DNA of 64,000 bases from Saccopteryx bilineata (GCF_036850765.1 NC_089494.1:58669809-58733808), one strand, 5' to 3'; shown: positions 26,346 to 40,694, counted from the stretch's first letter. The notes: a model not told the origin generated them from the letters alone. Translations and numbers: made by a program.

Positions 26346-26774
26346 AATGAAGTAGCCAAAAATTTAATAAGCCTAAAGACAAAATCTAAAAGTCTATAAT
26401 TGACATGTTCATCACCTCCCTTAAATTTTATATATATTAAAATCAATGTAACCTACAAATTAAAAAGATTAAAATCTGTGCTGCCCAACTACTACAGATA
26501 GGCCATTTTAAAACTTATAGAAGAAAAAAGCAGGATGGTTTCAGCTGGTTACCTCACTGAAATAGAAAGTGAAGGACACAGAGTTAAACGAGAAAGAACA
26601 TGAATAGGGAACAAAACAGATGTATATTATACATATTATATTATATTCTACCAGAGGCAAAAAAGAAAGTTCTATATCTGCATTTAAAGAAATGAACTAG
26701 TAGGTAAAATATCAGAAGTTCCTTGTCTATGAAAATGTCATTTAAATTTCAAGGAAACATGTTCCTTGAATTTT

Positions 26775-27142
26775 TTTTTTTTTTTTTTTTTTGTATTTTT
26801 CTGAAGCTGGAAACGGGGAGGCAGTCAGACAGACTCCCGCATGCGCCCGACCGGGATCCACCCGGCATGCCCACCAGGGGGAGATGCTCTGCTAATCTGG
26901 GTGTTGCTCTGTTACAAGCACGGCCATTCTAGCACCTGAGGCAGAGGCCATGGAGCCATCCTCAGCGCCCGGGCCAACTTTGCTCCAATGGAGCCTTGGC
27001 TACGGGAGGGGAAGAGAGAGACAGAGAGGAAGGAGAGGGGGAGGGGTAGAGAAGCAGATGGGCGCTTCTCCTGTGTGCCCTGGCCGGGAATCGAACCCGG
27101 GACTCTTGCACACCAGGCCGATGCTCTACCACTGAGCCAGGG
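26775..27142 (-). mobile_element. Bat tRNA-derived SINE, long type (A), head shortened
   Basis: Reversed copy with a long T-run. The head ends at gagccaggg, lacking most of the ccaaccggccagggc stretch. TSD atgttccttgaatttt at 26759-26774 and 27143-27158, perfect. Confidence 0.92.
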
Positions 27143-27158
27143 ATGTTCCTTGAATTTT

Positions 27159-28080
27159 AATTCTAACCTTTAACAAGAAAAAGAAAACTTGGGAAGGTTA
27201 AAATACTACATCAAATACCATTTAATAAAGGATACAACCTTGTAGAAATAAAAGACCATCCTTTCTTACAAAACAAACTGCTGTGATGATAATGCCTCAT
27301 TCAGGCATAACAGAAGGCTAATACAGGACTTTATACAGGTTGGGTTTTTTTTTTCATTAAATACTATTATTCTGCCCACTGAAGTTCACTATAAGCTATA
27401 ATAATTAACATCTAATTACCTTGACTTATATAAAACCTTGACTTATTGAAGATCTTTAACACTGTCTCAACAAATATGTTCAATTTTATTCCAGTTCTCT
27501 GTTCTTACTGCATTAAATAAAAAATAAAAACAGTAAACAGTTTAATAGTTTCTTTTTCAAAGCCTTTCAGCTAGAATTGTTCACTGGCATACCAATTTCA
27601 TTCAACTCTTTACCAAGAAAGAAGGAAAAAGAGAATAAAAATAAGATCAACAATCATACCACATTTCCCTCAACGTCCTGTTAAAAAGCGGAAGGGTTCT
27701 CTGTACCCAAAGTTGAACAAAGTGGTAAGAACATTACCAACAAATTGGACCTTGTAATTTCTTTGTACAAAGCTGAGTTACAGCATCTTACCCATGTTTG
27801 AAGAGGTTGAAGGAATCAATTCATTTTAATAATTACCTGCTTAGAAACCAGGAAGGTAACCTGAAGTTTTCAAAAAATTCATCTGGATCATCCAAAAAGT
27901 ATATAAGGACTCCAAAAATTTCACCAACTATATGAGATGATCAGTTTTCAATGAAATTATAGATTGGAAAGTTCAATAAATAGCTAATATCAACATCTGC
28001 TCAGTTGATATAATTTATCATCGACTTCTGAAAATCCTATGTCTAATTTGTTCCATTTTGCTACACTGTTACTACTTTAT
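27159..28080. other. Intron 8 sequence, nothing recognised
   Basis: AT-rich sequence with no frame or repeat family that I can support. Confidence 0.4.
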
Positions 28081-28084
28081 TTCA

Positions 28085-28750
28085 GGTCACTATCAGCAAT
28101 TGCCTGAATTATTGCAGTATCCTCCTAATCTACCCTTACGCGCTCCATCCATCCTCCACACAGGAGCTACCAAAGGTCAAAGATAACGTTCAAACCTCTA
28201 AAAGGGGCTTTATAAGGCCCTTTATGATCTCACCTCCTTGTGTTTTCCTGCTTTCATCCTTTACCATTACTACAGGTTCACCCATTCAATATACAAACAC
28301 CAAGAATTTGTGCTCTCCCACATAACATACACATACTACATACAGCTCAGCTATACTTAGCTATCTGCAGGCCTCCAAAAGCAACAGCTGCCTGTAAAAC
28401 CTGTGTACATGCTGCTTCTTAACTAGACTGTTCCCACCATCCCCACCTCCTTTCTTGCGAATTCTCCCTCTCCCTGAAGTCTCATTTTAAATGCTGCATT
28501 TTCTGTAATACATTCCTTGTCCAACTCCTTTCCTCCTAACCCCATCTGATGCATCAGTGCCTCACATTTAGCCTTCACTTAGAAATTCTCATTCTGAATC
28601 ATAATTGTCTATTGACCTAACTTTCTGTCATAATGTAACATAAGCTATCCAAGGGTAAGGGACGGGGACTTATTCATTACTGGGTCCTTAGCATCTAGCT
28701 CAATGCCTGACCCACAAAAGAAACTGAAAAACTCGTTCAGTGAATATACT
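28085..28750 (+). repeat. L2 LINE 3' end
   Basis: Matches the mammalian L2 pattern: attattgcagtatcctccta, ggccctttatgatctcacct, actgttcccaccatccccac, aggggacttattcat-like ggacggggacttattc, and cctgacccacaaaag before gtgaatat. Sense to +. A hAT follows directly. Confidence 0.8.
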
Positions 28751-28756
28751 GTAAGA

Positions 28757-29052
28757 CAGTGGTCCCCAATCTTTTTTGGGCCACGGACTGGTTTAATATC
28801 AGAAAATATTTTCACGGACTGGCCTTTAGGGTGGGACGGATAAATGTATCACGTGACTGAGACAAGCGTCAAGAGTGAGTCTTAGACGGATGTAACAGAG
28901 GGAATCTGGTCATTTTTTAAAAATAAAACATCATTCAGACTTAAATATAAATAAAACGGAATAATGTAGGTTATTTATTCTTTCTCTGCGAACTGGTACC
29001 AAATGGCCCACGGACCAGCACCGGTCTGTGGCCCAGGGGTTGGGGACCACAG
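28757..29052. mobile_element. Non-autonomous hAT-like transposon, family 3
   Basis: TIRs cagtggtccccaat / ttggggaccacag. Perfect 8-bp TSD ctgtaaga at 28749-28756 and 29053-29060. 296 bp with no coding frame. A closely similar copy lies at 38158-38459. It ends 66 bp from exon 8 of AGPS. Confidence 0.92.
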
Positions 29053-29100
29053 CTGTAAGAGATACTTCAGAGCAGAAACACATCCACTTTAGAAAATCTA

Positions 29101-29223
<123 letters not shown>

Positions 29224-29429
29224 TCATCTCCATGAACTACTGACATTTCCTGAGGAAATATAACTTCCTAACTCAAAGCAGCAAGTGACAAAAGAGTAAT
29301 TAAGTAAGTAGGTAGAGTTACCCACACCAGAAGCTCCACTTATCCCTGAATACACAATATAACAGAAATAGTAACATACACAGTATATTACACAGGAGTT
29401 AATTTAAAACATAGACTCTGTCTTTATTC

Positions 29430-29620
29430 AGGTATTAACTTGAATTAAAGTCTACCTCTTATCTCAGGCAAATTATTTAACTGTCTAAGCTTAGTATTTC
29501 CTTATTTGTAAAGTGTGGACAGCAATACCTACCCACAGGGTTGCTTTAAACATTATATGAGACAATACACATAAAAAGCTTAGCATTCACAGTTCCTATC
29601 ACTTTGTAAACACTACCTAC
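29430..29620 (+). repeat. MIR SINE remnant
   Basis: The run ctcaggcaaattatttaact, tttccttatttgtaaagtgt, acccacagggttgctttaaa and cataaaaagcttagcat is the MIR pattern, diverged. Confidence 0.75.
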
Positions 29621-31446
29621 ACTACTGTTAATAATTAGCAACCATATCTAATTTCAGAATATCAGAAGATGGCCACCGTGAGATTAGAAAGAGACCTGGA
29701 AAGATATTTGAATACAGTAAATAGCATCCCTACTTTATATTTAATCCAAAGCAAAACCAGAGACCCAGCTAGAAAACAAAGCACATCCCTGCCTCCTTCT
29801 GAAAAGAAGAAACTATCATCTGACTCAACTTACAAAATGTATGCCTGTTAACAAAAATGTTTTTAACATTCTTATTTAACCTAACTTTTATATATAAGAA
29901 TCTTGACGAATTACTTTCTATTATTAAGAGCAGACTTTGTTCCCCTTCTATTTGGCTGAGCAATCAGGTAACAAACAGAATCTTCTTTTGCATCCAAGAA
30001 AGGTTTTCTTTGCATTTTGGTATGTTCAATTTCATGCCAATAACTAATGCACATAAGTCTAGTTAATAACAAGAAAAGAACACAATGGGTAATATGAAAA
30101 TAACAATCTCAGGCTTCCTATATTCCAAATTTGAACACATACAAATAACTGCACTGCTTAATTCATAGGGTTATAATAAACATTAAATAAGATGATGTAT
30201 GTGAATGTACTTATTTATGTTATATAAAACTATCACTATAATTATACTCTCAAAATAAAACAATAGTGATTTCACTATAACTATGGCAAAATCAGGCTTT
30301 TGGTCTCATGGCAGCTAAATAAGACAAAGTATAAAACTCTCAAGTTAAAGGGCATAATTCAGTAATCTGATGGTACCTTATTGTGTAATAATTTACATAC
30401 ATCTTTTCACCATTAGACTGGTTCTTGAAGCAATTACATACTTGTGCTAACTATATACCTTATATTTATTTACCAGGAGTCCTGATATATTTTTGGTAGA
30501 ACAAAAATAACTACAGATAAAATTTAAAAAACCACCGATGGACACTCACAGAGGAACCTAGAGAATATGCTGGCTACCTTATTACATCCATTATAGACCA
30601 CCCCATACAACTTAACAATAAAACTAAAGCTCTCAAGGTCAACAGGTCTAAGTATTATTTATTATACATATGTCAGAAGAAAATAAGTACAACTAATTTT
30701 TGTCATGTTGTATATATAACCAGAATATGTCATATCTGTGCAAAATCATGCAGATACAGCTTACTGACTTCAATGCAAATCACAATTACAAGAATTATGC
30801 ATCCATTATAATATTTGAGAGAGTAATGTTAAAGGTAGTGACTATATAAAGTTTTTCTATAAAACCAATGTTTAAAAAACTGGGATTTAAAATTCTGCCA
30901 CATAATTTTAAGCATCAATTCAATGTAAAGACTTTAACATTTATTATCTCATTTAATCATCCAATAACCTTCTATAGTATTACTATCTCAACTTTATACA
31001 TTCAGTAACATATTTAGAAGTAAATCTATACATAGTAAGGTAAAGAGCCAGAAATTAAAACACATTCCAAAGCCTATTCCAGAATAAAATACTTTTAAGT
31101 TATCTTCACAGGACACTGTCTTTTCTTAAACTCTAGGATAAGCACAAAGGTTAATGGGTAACTTCGTAGTAGAATAGTCAGGCTGTCACTATCCGAACTT
31201 GCTGATCAATTTTAGCAACACTAAAAATAGAAAACTAGCTATTATTACTTCCCCCTATGTGACATGACATAGAAAAACATAATTACCTGTGAGATATTCT
31301 TGCTAAAAAAAAAAAAAAAATTAAAAACTATGTCTGAATCTAACTAGCTTTTATATCTAACTTCAGTTTTAGAAGACATACAGAGTCTAGAGGAAGAGTT
31401 AAATGACACCAAGAAGAATAAACAGGTTAATTCAAAATATGACATA
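29621..31446. other. Intron 7 sequence; weak MIR trace
   Basis: Around 30930-31080, ttattatctcatttaatcat and following bases resemble MIR. An A-run of 17 is at about 31304-31320. No gene seen; the frames at 29669-29851 and 29857-30066 lack motifs. Confidence 0.4.
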
Positions 31447-31454
31447 GTCTATAT

Positions 31455-31785
31455 CAGGGGTCCCCAAGCTACGGCCCGCGGGCCTCATGTGGCCCCCTGA
31501 GGCCATTTATCCAGCCCCTGCTGCACTTCCGGAAGGGGCACCTCTTTCATTGGTGGTCAGTGAGAGGAGCATAGTTCCCATTGAAATACTGGTCAGTTTG
31601 TTGATTTAAATTTACTTGTTCTTTATTTTAAATATTGTATTTGTTCCCATTTTGTTTTTTTACTTTAAAATAAGATATGTGCAGTGTGCATAGGGATTTG
31701 TTCATAGTTTTTTTTATAATCCGGCCCTCCAACGGTCTGAGTGACAGTGAACTGGCCCCCTGTGTAAAAAGTTTGGGGACCCCTG
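31455..31785. mobile_element. Non-autonomous hAT-like transposon, family 1
   Basis: Same family as 11981-12299, with caggggtccccaagct and gtttggggacccctg ends. Flanking octamers gtctatat (31447-31454) and gtatatat (31786-31793) differ at one base. No frame. Confidence 0.87.
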
Positions 31786-32127
31786 GTATATATAATCCAG
31801 TCAGTAGCATCCAGAAAGAAAGAATGAAGCTTCAATTAAATGATGCTTAAATAAACAACCAAAAGCTAACATGGGCCTTGAATGCATATTTTAGGTGTAA
31901 AGTAGCATATAATACCAGAATTTCCTTTAAAAGAAAAAAAAAAAGATAAAACCAATATTTCAAAATGTTAATAATTACTTAATCTAGTGAATGAGTGTAT
32001 TGTTCTCTCTACTTGGGTGTTTGAAAGAATTTCAAGTTAAAAATCACAAAAAATTCCTTATTATGAGACACATGTAACCAGGAATACTGTTGACTATACA
32101 AAGTTCGTAGTCAAATTAAAAGTTTAC

Positions 32128-32374
32128 CATATTTCCCCACATCCTTTTCCAAAAAATTTAGGGTCTAAGAACTGGGTACATCTTATTCAGTGGTTGTAGA
32201 TGTTTTTATTTGCATTTCCCACTTTTTCGTGCTTGTTGAGGAGTTGTATGAATTTTATGATGAATAAAACTTGAGTTCAATACATTTATGTAATATATTT
32301 CTTTTTTAAATTTTGGGCCCCAAAATTAAGGTGCGTCTTATAAATGGGAATGTCTTATATATGGGGAGATATGG
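32128..32374. mobile_element. Small Tc1/mariner-like MITE
   Basis: Ends ccatatttcccca and tggggagatatgg form inverted repeats, flanked by TA on both sides (32126-32127, 32375-32376). Subterminal parts aatttagggtctaagaactgg and ggtgcgtcttataaatggg also pair loosely. Length 247 bp, no frame. Confidence 0.7.
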
Positions 32375-32746
32375 TAATATATAACAATGTCCGACTCTTG
32401 AAACGCAATGAGCCAAAACTTCAAAACATAATTCTATCATTAAAATTAGTTAGCTCCTCTATTCTTCCACAAGAAAAAATGCAATAGCATTAATAAAAAT
32501 TTGGGAAACAAATAAGTTTTGGTGATTCCAATTAACCTTAACTATTATTTGTTTTCTTTTCTAACAAATCAGGGTTATGTATTGTATCAATGTTTCAATG
32601 CATCTTTTTAAATCATCAATTTCACGTGCTAATTTGGTAGAATCCATCAGGATACGTGCGTTAGAATAAGAGCGAGCTTAGCTTTTGGAGACCTGGACAC
32701 AAGGGTATAATATAATCATAAAATTAATTTAAAACAAAATGGTGAA

Positions 32747-33120
32747 GGTCCTGGTTGGCTCAGTGTTAGAGCATCGGCCTAGTGTGTGGAAGTCCGGGTT
32801 CGATTCCCAGTCAGGGCACACAGGAGAGGCGTCCATCTGCTTCTCCACCCTTCCCCCTCTTCTTTCTCTCTGTCTCTCTCTTCCCCTCACACAGCCAAGG
32901 CTCCATGGGAGCAAAGTTGGCCCGGGCATTGAGGATAGCTCCATGGCCTCTGCCTCAGGTGCTAGAGTGGCTCCGACTGCAGTGGAACAACGCCCCAGAG
33001 GGGTCAAGCATCGCCCCCTTGTGGGCATGCTGGGTGGATCACGGTCGGGCACATGCGGGAGTCTGTCTGTCTGCCACCCCCCACCCACCCACCCCCATTT
33101 CTCACTTTAGAAAAATATAC
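32747..33120 (+). mobile_element. Bat tRNA-derived SINE, long type (A), older copy
   Basis: Head ggtcctggttggctcagtg and box B gggttcgattccc are present. The 3' end has a (ccca)n-like run cacccacccacccc instead of the usual tctccc. No clear TSD. It ends about 100 bp from AGPS exon 7. Confidence 0.86.
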
Positions 33121-33211
33121 AAAGAAAAAAAAGTCAATATACTCTTTAACAACTAAGGCTGAGCCATAAATACATTTTTTTAAACTAAATGCTTTCTTCA
33201 AATACATCTTA

Positions 33212-34140
<929 letters not shown>

Positions 34141-34164
34141 TCAATAACCACTATTTTCCTTGCC

Positions 34165-34344
34165 AGCCATCTAAAATCAGAAAAAGAGTTCATTAAAAGG
34201 GGCACTGTCGTGCCTTTGTTGTATGAGTTCAACAGGAAGTATCAGCTGAAGAAGGAATCTGAAGCTTCTGACTTGTTGGGGTCCCATTTCCATTCCATCA
34301 CTGCCAATTCAGTCCGTGAAGGCAAAATCCCTTGGCTTGTGTAA
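34165..34344 (+). pseudogene. Coding-like fragment of unknown origin
   Basis: A frame without its own ATG reads SHLKSEKEFIKRGTVVPLLY then EFNRKYQLKKESEASDLLGS then HFHSITANSVREGKIPWLV and a stop. Composition looks protein-like and unlike the surrounding AT-rich intron. I do not recognise it. It may be a piece of a processed pseudogene or an old transposon protein, on the strand opposite AGPS. No A-tail or TSD was seen. Confidence 0.35.
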
Positions 34345-34807
34345 ATTGTTAAAATAATGTTGCTGATGAAAGATCAAATTTGTCTTAAAATACAAACCAA
34401 TATTAGTTCCTCAATATTAGAAGATAATGATCTGATCATTAATGTCTTTTTTGATCTTTTATGCTACATTGCATTCCTTCACAAAGGTTTATGCTGGGTA
34501 CATTTAAGCTTTGAAAACTATTCTCTCCTCAAGGATAAAGGTTAGAAAGTAATTACTAAAGCAGAACCATGTTCTTAGTGAGGCATTAAAGTCACGGCTT
34601 CAACAAGGATCCATAATGGGAAAGAAGCCATGAACTAAGTACATCACATCTTAGATATACTCAGAACAGAAATGAGGAGCACAGACCAATTTTTCAGAAT
34701 AACCTTATCATAATAACGAAAATATTTGTTTTCAGTGGGACGGCACAAATATTTAAAATACAAATATTTTAAATTGAAAGAACAAATTTACATTATATTA
34801 AAATTCA

Positions 34808-34987
<180 letters not shown>

Positions 34988-35029
34988 TCACTTATTAACA
35001 CATGAAATAGCTATAGTAAAACAAATTGT

Positions 35030-35730
35030 CCATTATTTATCTTTTTAATTTTTCATTTTAAAATAATTTCATACTTATACACCATAGTTGCAAAAATGGC
35101 ACAAAATATTTCCTTCACTAAGTAGCCTCAAATACTAACATCTTACGTAACTATAGTTCAATTATCACAACCAAGCAATTTGACACTGATACAATACTAT
35201 AGATTAACTAATCTACAAACCTTATTCAAATTTGGCCAACTGTTCCTCTAATGTCCTCTTTTCCAGACCAGAATCACACCCTGCATTTAGTTGGCATGTC
35301 TCCCTAATCTTCTTTATTCTAAGACAGTTTCTCAATCTATTTTTGATTTTCAGGACCTTGACACTTTTGAAGAGCACTGGTCAGTTATTCCACAGACTGT
35401 CCCTCTATATGGGTTTGTAAAATTGCTTTTATATGATTAAATTCAGGAATTTAATTTGGCAGGAATTCTGAAAAAGTGACATGCCTTTCTCAGCATGTTA
35501 CATCTGGACGTGCATGATATAAACAAGTCTCATTTCTGGTAATGAAACTTTCATCATTTGGTATATAGTACCTGCTAGGTTTCTTTACTCTAAAAATATT
35601 ACAATTAATATGATATTGTGGGATAATACTTAAACTATGTAAATATGTTTCTCATTATACTTTCACCCATTAATTTTTGCATCTATTGATGATTCTTTAT
35701 TCTGTTTTTTAAACAAATTTTAAAATGTTA
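35030..35730. repeat. Ancient L1 (L1ME-like) remnant
   Basis: The order acaccatagttgcaaaaatg, aaccaagcaatttgacactg, cattgcatttagttggcat-like ctgcatttagttggcatgtc, gaccttgacacttttgaaga and gcactggtcagttattccac is the pattern of an ancient mammalian L1 end. No frame; orientation not settled. Confidence 0.65.
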
Positions 35731-36340
35731 TGTGTAATATACTGCATATGAATTCCTTTTTATTGCACATAACTAAAAGATACCTTTATTTGTGAAAAAG
35801 TTATAAATAAGAAAAGCCTGACTGGAGAAGACTTTACATACCAAGCAAAAGGAGCTAAGACTCAATCTGACTAGCCATAGGTCAAGGAGGGGAACAGCAT
35901 GGCAAAAAGAATATCTTAGAAAAATCAATCTTCTTATAGAATTTATAACAGCACGAAGGAGAGACTTGAATTAAGCAAACCATACAAAAACCAAGTATTG
36001 CTTGTTAAGAACCTGAAAAACAGTAAAAATGCAACAAAAATATGAGAAATAACCATTTACGAATATAAAAATACTTTTCTAAAAAAGCTCTAATTATTAT
36101 TTCTCAAATTTGCTCAAAACTAGAAATATTTGTCACTTGTATCATTCAAGTTCTTAATAAAAACTCATTTTCAAACTTTCAGATTAAACTCATAAACCTT
36201 ACTGTTTGTGGTAAAATTCCTATTAAATATTAATTATTCATTAACAATTACCAGAATATGCCTGTTAGAAGCCTTTAACAAGGCAAAACTATGTCTAGGA
36301 TTGTTACCTAATCAGAAGCTATCCTTTGACCATGTTATCT
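35731..36340. other. Intron 5 sequence, nothing recognised
   Basis: AT-rich, no feature supported. Confidence 0.4.
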
Positions 36341-36570
36341 GACAGAGCATGCTCTCATCTCACAACTCACACTATTTTGCTGTCTTCTTACTGTCTTATT
36401 TTTCCTTATACCACCATTCAATGCATTACATATTTATTTATTTATTTTTCAGTTACCCCACCACCACCCACAATTACACTGTATGGCACCTGAGAACAGG
36501 GACTTTTGTTTTGTTAACTGCTTATCCTCAATACCTAGAACAGTACCTAGCAAACATTTTCACAGACCTA
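36340..36570 (+). repeat. L2-like remnant
   Basis: gagaacagggacttttgttt, aactgcttatcctcaatacc and tagaacagtacctagca are the L2 3' end pattern. Confidence 0.65.
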
Positions 36571-37128
36571 AAGTTTTAGTATTTAGATCACTGAAAATAA
36601 ATACTAAATTTAGTAAGTGAAGCACTTTTTAAAATATCTTATTGCTAAAAAAGACTTTATTTCTCTAAACACACGTACTACAGACAACATATAAGTCACT
36701 ACTTATCCAAACTAAATAAAAAAGAGATATCCATACTGTGTAACAGTCAGAATGGTGACAAATCCTATTTTAAAGAATATTCCAAATCAGAACATTTACA
36801 TATACTATAAGTTCTTACTCTTTAACAAGCCCTAGACTTCCTATTAAAGCAATATGTAAAAATCAGATTCAGTTTACAGCCAGACATCCACAATGACAGA
36901 TTTCTGAGATACATATATGTATTATATATAGCATTAATAAATATTCAAACTGCAAGGTAAGACAGCCCCCTCCTCTCGGTAAACTATCACATAGTTTCAA
37001 ACTGCTATACTGTGTCAAACTTGCTTTCATGCAAAGAAAAAGTTGAACTTTATCAGCAATAGGAAATTTACACTGAAGTTAAATAAAGGCCTCGGTGAAT
37101 TAATAACCTGTTGGGAGACAAGCTATGT
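36571..37128. other. Intron 5 sequence, nothing recognised
   Basis: AT-rich, no feature supported. Confidence 0.4.
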
Positions 37129-37138
37129 CCAAGAACTT

Positions 37139-37402
37139 ATTTTTTTTTTAATTTTTTAAATTTTTTATTTATTCATTTTAGAGAGGAGAGGGAGAAGGAG
37201 GGAGAGAGGGAGGGAGGGAGGGAGAGAGAGAGAGAAAGAAAGAGAGAGAGAGAGAGAGGGAGGAGAGAGGAAAGACAGAGAGAGAGAGAGCTGGAAGCAT
37301 CAACTCCCGTATGTGCCTTGACTAGGCAAGCCCAGGGTTTCAAACCGGCGACCTCAGCATTTCCAGGTTGACGCTTTATCCACTGCGCCACCACAGGTCA
37401 GG
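37139..37402 (-). mobile_element. Bat tRNA-derived SINE, short type (C)
   Basis: Reversed: T-rich tail, then about 110 bp of AG-rich sequence (agagagagagag, gggagggagggagg), box B region caaaccggcgacctc and head gcgccaccacaggtcaggc. TSD ccaagaactt at 37129-37138 and 37403-37412. Confidence 0.92.
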
Positions 37403-37412
37403 CCAAGAACTT

Positions 37413-38149
37413 TTGATAATGGAAAATTCAACAGAATAAAAGTAAAATTATAAACTTGATTCAGGCACCCATATACGTTTCAGATAGATTCATTAGATAA
37501 GGAACAAGATCACAAAAGGAGTATTTTCAAAAAATTAACCTTTCAAGAATGTATGGAAACTTTGAGGGAAAAGAAACTTGAGGCATGAGAACCTTTAAGG
37601 CTATTGCAAAATTCCAGATACGCATTGATGAGGGCCTGAATTGGAAATTGGGATAGAAAAAGGAAAAAAACAGAAGGGCAAAGTTGTGAAGAAAGAATTT
37701 TACAGCATAAAGAAACTTTTTTGCAACAACTGACTAATTCCATGTTTCTAATATCTGAAATTTTAAAAAATATTTGGATTTCTTAAAGCAATATATATAT
37801 TCCCATTATGGTAATTATTTTTTAATATTTTAATACTGAGCTATATAAAGAAAATACCTAAAAGGGGTAGTACAAAGTTCCACCCAAGATATATCAAAGA
37901 ATATTGTTTTCATTTATTCCAATAATAAAAAAAAAGGAATGACTCCCAAATTTTGGTAGAGAATAGCTTAGTTATTAAAAAATAAGCAGGTGAAACAAAA
38001 GTATTTCTTATATTTTAGTATATCTTTTCTTTTTTTTTAAGAGCTGCTAAATTTCTAAACTAACAGAGACAAAAGATTTATTTCATACTATTCCAAATAC
38101 ACAGAAAGTATCACAAGTATCAGGAAAGTAATTTCATTTCAGCTACATA
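37413..38149. other. Intron 5 sequence, nothing recognised
   Basis: The frame at 37543-37743 on the minus strand has no recognisable motif. No repeat family seen. Confidence 0.4.
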
Positions 38150-38157
38150 TGCTACTG

Positions 38158-38459
38158 CAGTGGTCCCCAGCCTTTTTTGGGCCAGGGATTGGTTTAATGT
38201 CAGAAAATATTTTCACAGACCGGCCTTTAGGGTGGGATGGATAAATGTATCACGTGACCGAGACAAGTGTCAAGAGTGAGTCTTAGACAGATGTAACAGA
38301 GGGAATCTGGTCATTTTTTAAAAATAAAACATCGTTCAGACTTAAATATAACGGGGAAAAAACGGAAATAATGAAAGTTATTTATTCTTTCTCTGCAAAC
38401 CAGTACCAAATGGCCCACGGACTGGTACTGGTCCACAGCCCGGGGGTTGGGGACCACTG
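38158..38459. mobile_element. Non-autonomous hAT-like transposon, family 3
   Basis: Ends cagtggtccccagcct / ggttggggaccactg. Perfect TSD tgctactg at 38150-38157 and 38460-38467. Close copy of 28757-29052, including cacgtgac and gagggaatctggtcat. Confidence 0.93.
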
Positions 38460-38467
38460 TGCTACTG

Positions 38468-39048
38468 GACTTGCCTGCTATGTATGTCACTTCCCTCTTA
38501 CCCCCTTATTAAAAGTATGATGTTTCCCTCAGATACTCCCTTCAAAGTAGAAGGATCACATCAAAGAATTAATAGTCCATGAATAAGCCATTTTTCTAAA
38601 AAATAAAATACTCTATATACTCCTTTCATAGAGTGTGAAGAGAAAAAAGGATCAAAAGATCAATGCAACTTTTTAAAAAAGGCAATTATAAACAAAAAGA
38701 AACAATATATCTGTTCTGCTTTAAATTTTTTGATAGAAGAGATGGGTATAAAAACCGTATAAATAAATATAGTGCATCAATAGAGCAAAATAACAACAGA
38801 AAGCTCATCTATCCTTTATCTAAAGCCAAACCCCTCAATAAAAGTAATTTCTCAAAATTTAATTATTCACATCAAAGACAGTATGTATATTAAAAAGCTT
38901 TTGTCACCATCTGATCACTTGTAGTCCACAAGCTGATATCAACAGTTATCAGTTTCCAGTAATCTATTATTTTAATTAATAATTTAATTATCTTAATTAA
39001 TGACCTGGAAATATCATTACAGATACTTTCATTAAGCATTCAGAGTAA
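38468..39048. other. Intron 5 sequence, nothing recognised
   Basis: AT-rich sequence. The frame at 38663-38893 is Lys/Asn-rich as expected from base composition and is not supported as a gene. Confidence 0.4.
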
Positions 39049-39063
39049 CCAAAAATACATTTT

Positions 39064-39427
39064 TTTAAGCGAGAAAGAGAGAGAGAGACAGGAAGAGAGG
39101 AAGATGAGAAGCATTAACTCATAGTTGTGGCACTTGAGTTGTTCATTGATTGCTTTCTCATACGTGTGCTGACTGGGGGTGGGAGGGAACAGGGCTCCAG
39201 CCAAGCCAGTGACCCCTTGCTCAAGCCAGGGTCCTTAGGCTTCAAGCCAGTGACCTTTGGGTTCAAGCCAGTGATCATGGGGTCGTGTCTATGATGCCAC
39301 ACTCAAGCTGGCAACCATGCGCTCAAGAAGGTAAACCCACGCTCAAGACGGTGACCTCAGGGTTTCGAAACTGGGCCCTTAACATCCCAAGTCGGCACTC
39401 TATCCACTGTGCCTCAACCTGGTCAGG
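39064..39427 (-). mobile_element. Bat tRNA-derived SINE, type B
   Basis: Reversed: gagagagagagaca tail side, body with repeated caagccagtgacc units, head cctcaacctggtcaggc. TSD ccaaaaatacatttt (39049-39063) and ccaaagatacatttt (39428-39442), one mismatch. Confidence 0.9.
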
Positions 39428-39565
39428 CCAAAGATACATTTTCCTATTGGCTTCCCAATATGATATTTATTTCTACTAACCTCAAAGATAATCAGCAACA
39501 AAATAAATCATTAAAACCAACAGCTGGAAAAAAAACAAAACAAAACAAAAAAACCAACAGCTGAG

Positions 39566-39964
39566 GGCCCTGGCCGGTTGGCTCAGTGGTAGAGCGTCGG
39601 CCTGGCGTGCAGGGGTCCCGGGTTCAATTCCCAGCCAGGGCACACAGGAGAAGCGCCCATCTGCTTCTCCCCCCCTCCCCCCCTCCTTCCTCTCTGACTC
39701 TCGCTTCCCCTCCCGCAGCTGAGGCTCCACTGGAGCAAGGATGGCCCGGGCACTGGGGATGGCTCCTGGGCCTCTGCCCCAGGCGCTAGAGTGGCTCTGG
39801 TCACAACATAGCGACGCCCCAGAGGGGCAGATCATCGTCCCCTGGTGGGCAGAGCGTCACCCCCTGGGGGGCGTGCCGGGTGGATCCTGGTTGGGCGGAT
39901 GCGGGAGTCTGTCTGACTGTCTCTCCCCGTTTCTGGCTTCAGAAAAATACAGAAAAAAAAAAAC
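39566..39964 (+). mobile_element. Bat tRNA-derived SINE, long type (A)
   Basis: Head ggccctggccggttggctca, box B gggttcaattccc, A-tail. TSD ccaacagctgag (plus preceding A's) at 39554-39565 and 39971-39982. It lies about 180 bp from AGPS exon 5. Confidence 0.93.
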
Positions 39965-40119
39965 AAAAAACCAACAGCTGAGGATGTTCAGATCAAGAAA
40001 GAACTTTATGACCTTCAGCAAATTCTAAAAATATAGTTACCTATATTTTTTACAACTCACATGTTAAAAATTATATATTTCCAAACTAAATTTACTTAAA
40101 ATTTAAAAATACTAAATTA

Positions 40120-40278
<159 letters not shown>

Positions 40279-40281
40279 TTA

Positions 40282-40434
<153 letters not shown>

Positions 40435-40694
40435 CTAGAAAATAAAATGGGTTTCTTTGGCTTATTTCTACAAAATAAATTTTGAGTACCTCTGTTAGGG
40501 AGAATGACTATAAAATGTAAAACATTTTGATATCCAAACTAAGAGAGAAGCATAGAAAAATAACAAGTAATATGTATAGATACCAACTTTGTTATAGTAA
40601 CAAATTGCAAATGGTCTGGTTAATCACATTTTGTAACATAAGTTATAAGAGCCTTATGTTTCCTCTTTTTATTCTACAGCCCATCTTTTTCTTT

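Noticed and set aside
37173..37371. Arg/Glu- and Leu/Ser-rich frames
   Set aside because: Product of the AG/CT simple repeat in a SINE tail.
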